From contig NC_088929.1 in the NCBI RefSeq assembly GCF_038396675.1, positions 30,484,001-30,548,000 of the forward strand: a stretch of 64,000 bases of DNA, written 5' to 3'. Source of the DNA: Hydra vulgaris (Eukaryota > Cnidaria > Hydrozoa > Anthoathecata > Hydridae). The notes beneath the pieces are model-generated. The model was not told the DNA's origin. It ran no database searches and saw only the letters and a list, made by a program, of their open reading frames with translations. Each line of letters starts with the position of its first letter. Position 1 is the first letter of the stretch. Shown here piece after piece: positions 64,000-64,000 of the stretch. Both the position numbers and the translations under genes were made by a program.

Positions 64000-64000
64000 A

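Overview
The window looks like nuclear DNA of a small-bodied hydrozoan, most likely a Hydra. It is extremely AT-rich and carries more than a dozen long (TA)n tracts. It is packed with DNA transposons (Tc1/mariner, hAT, pogo-like, a large element with long terminal repeats), fragments of non-LTR retrotransposons and many foldback elements. The host genes present are animal ones: a multi-exon coiled-coil protein gene with short introns and two intronless rhodopsin-class receptors. The species call is an inference from composition and repeat content; nothing in the window proves it.

Layout. 1-2.6 kb: 3' half of a decayed CR1-like retrotransposon. 3.1-12.4 kb, minus strand: a coiled-coil protein gene. 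I could join its exons by splice sites and phase, except for one missing link between 11613 and 8774. Its large intron at 6.2-8.6 kb holds a 1.4 kb inverted-repeat element carrying a broken OTU-type protease fragment. 13-17.2 kb: a tRNA-derived SINE, then a decayed pogo/HTH-psq-type transposon. 17.8-19.5 kb: a complete but dead Tc1-like element with a likely intron. 19.8-20.3 kb: a foldback with perfect 48 bp arms around a TA-rich core. 20.7-22.0 kb: a hAT element with an 8 bp target duplication. 24.3-30.3 kb: a non-LTR retrotransposon split by a 3.9 kb DNA transposon with about 560 bp terminal repeats. 33.6-39.3 kb: two further Tc1-like elements in or beside TA arrays. 39.7-43.9 kb: retrotransposon 3' end, a foldback of short degenerate repeats, TA arrays.

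45.4-46.8 kb and 54.0-55.2 kb: two paralogous seven-transmembrane receptor genes, same strand, each a single exon with its own poly(A) signal. The 7 kb between them is filled by transposon debris: a MITE, a ZMYM-like hAT, a palindromic MITE and a retrotransposon endonuclease fragment. 55.9-61.3 kb: a reverse transcriptase scrap, a second pogo-family copy, and two MITE-like elements with related ends on either side of a TA array. 62.2-63.5 kb: a mariner with an uninterrupted transposase and perfect terminal repeats, probably the youngest insertion here. The last 140 bases may encode the end of a zinc-finger-like module.

Working together: the only non-transposon genes I can support are the coiled-coil gene and the receptor pair. 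I see no operon or multi-gene system. The most distinctive observations are the receptor pair with an identically spaced five-cysteine ectodomain (one with an 11-residue repeated tail), the OTU fragment inside an inverted-repeat element, and the association of TA-targeting transposons with TA arrays.
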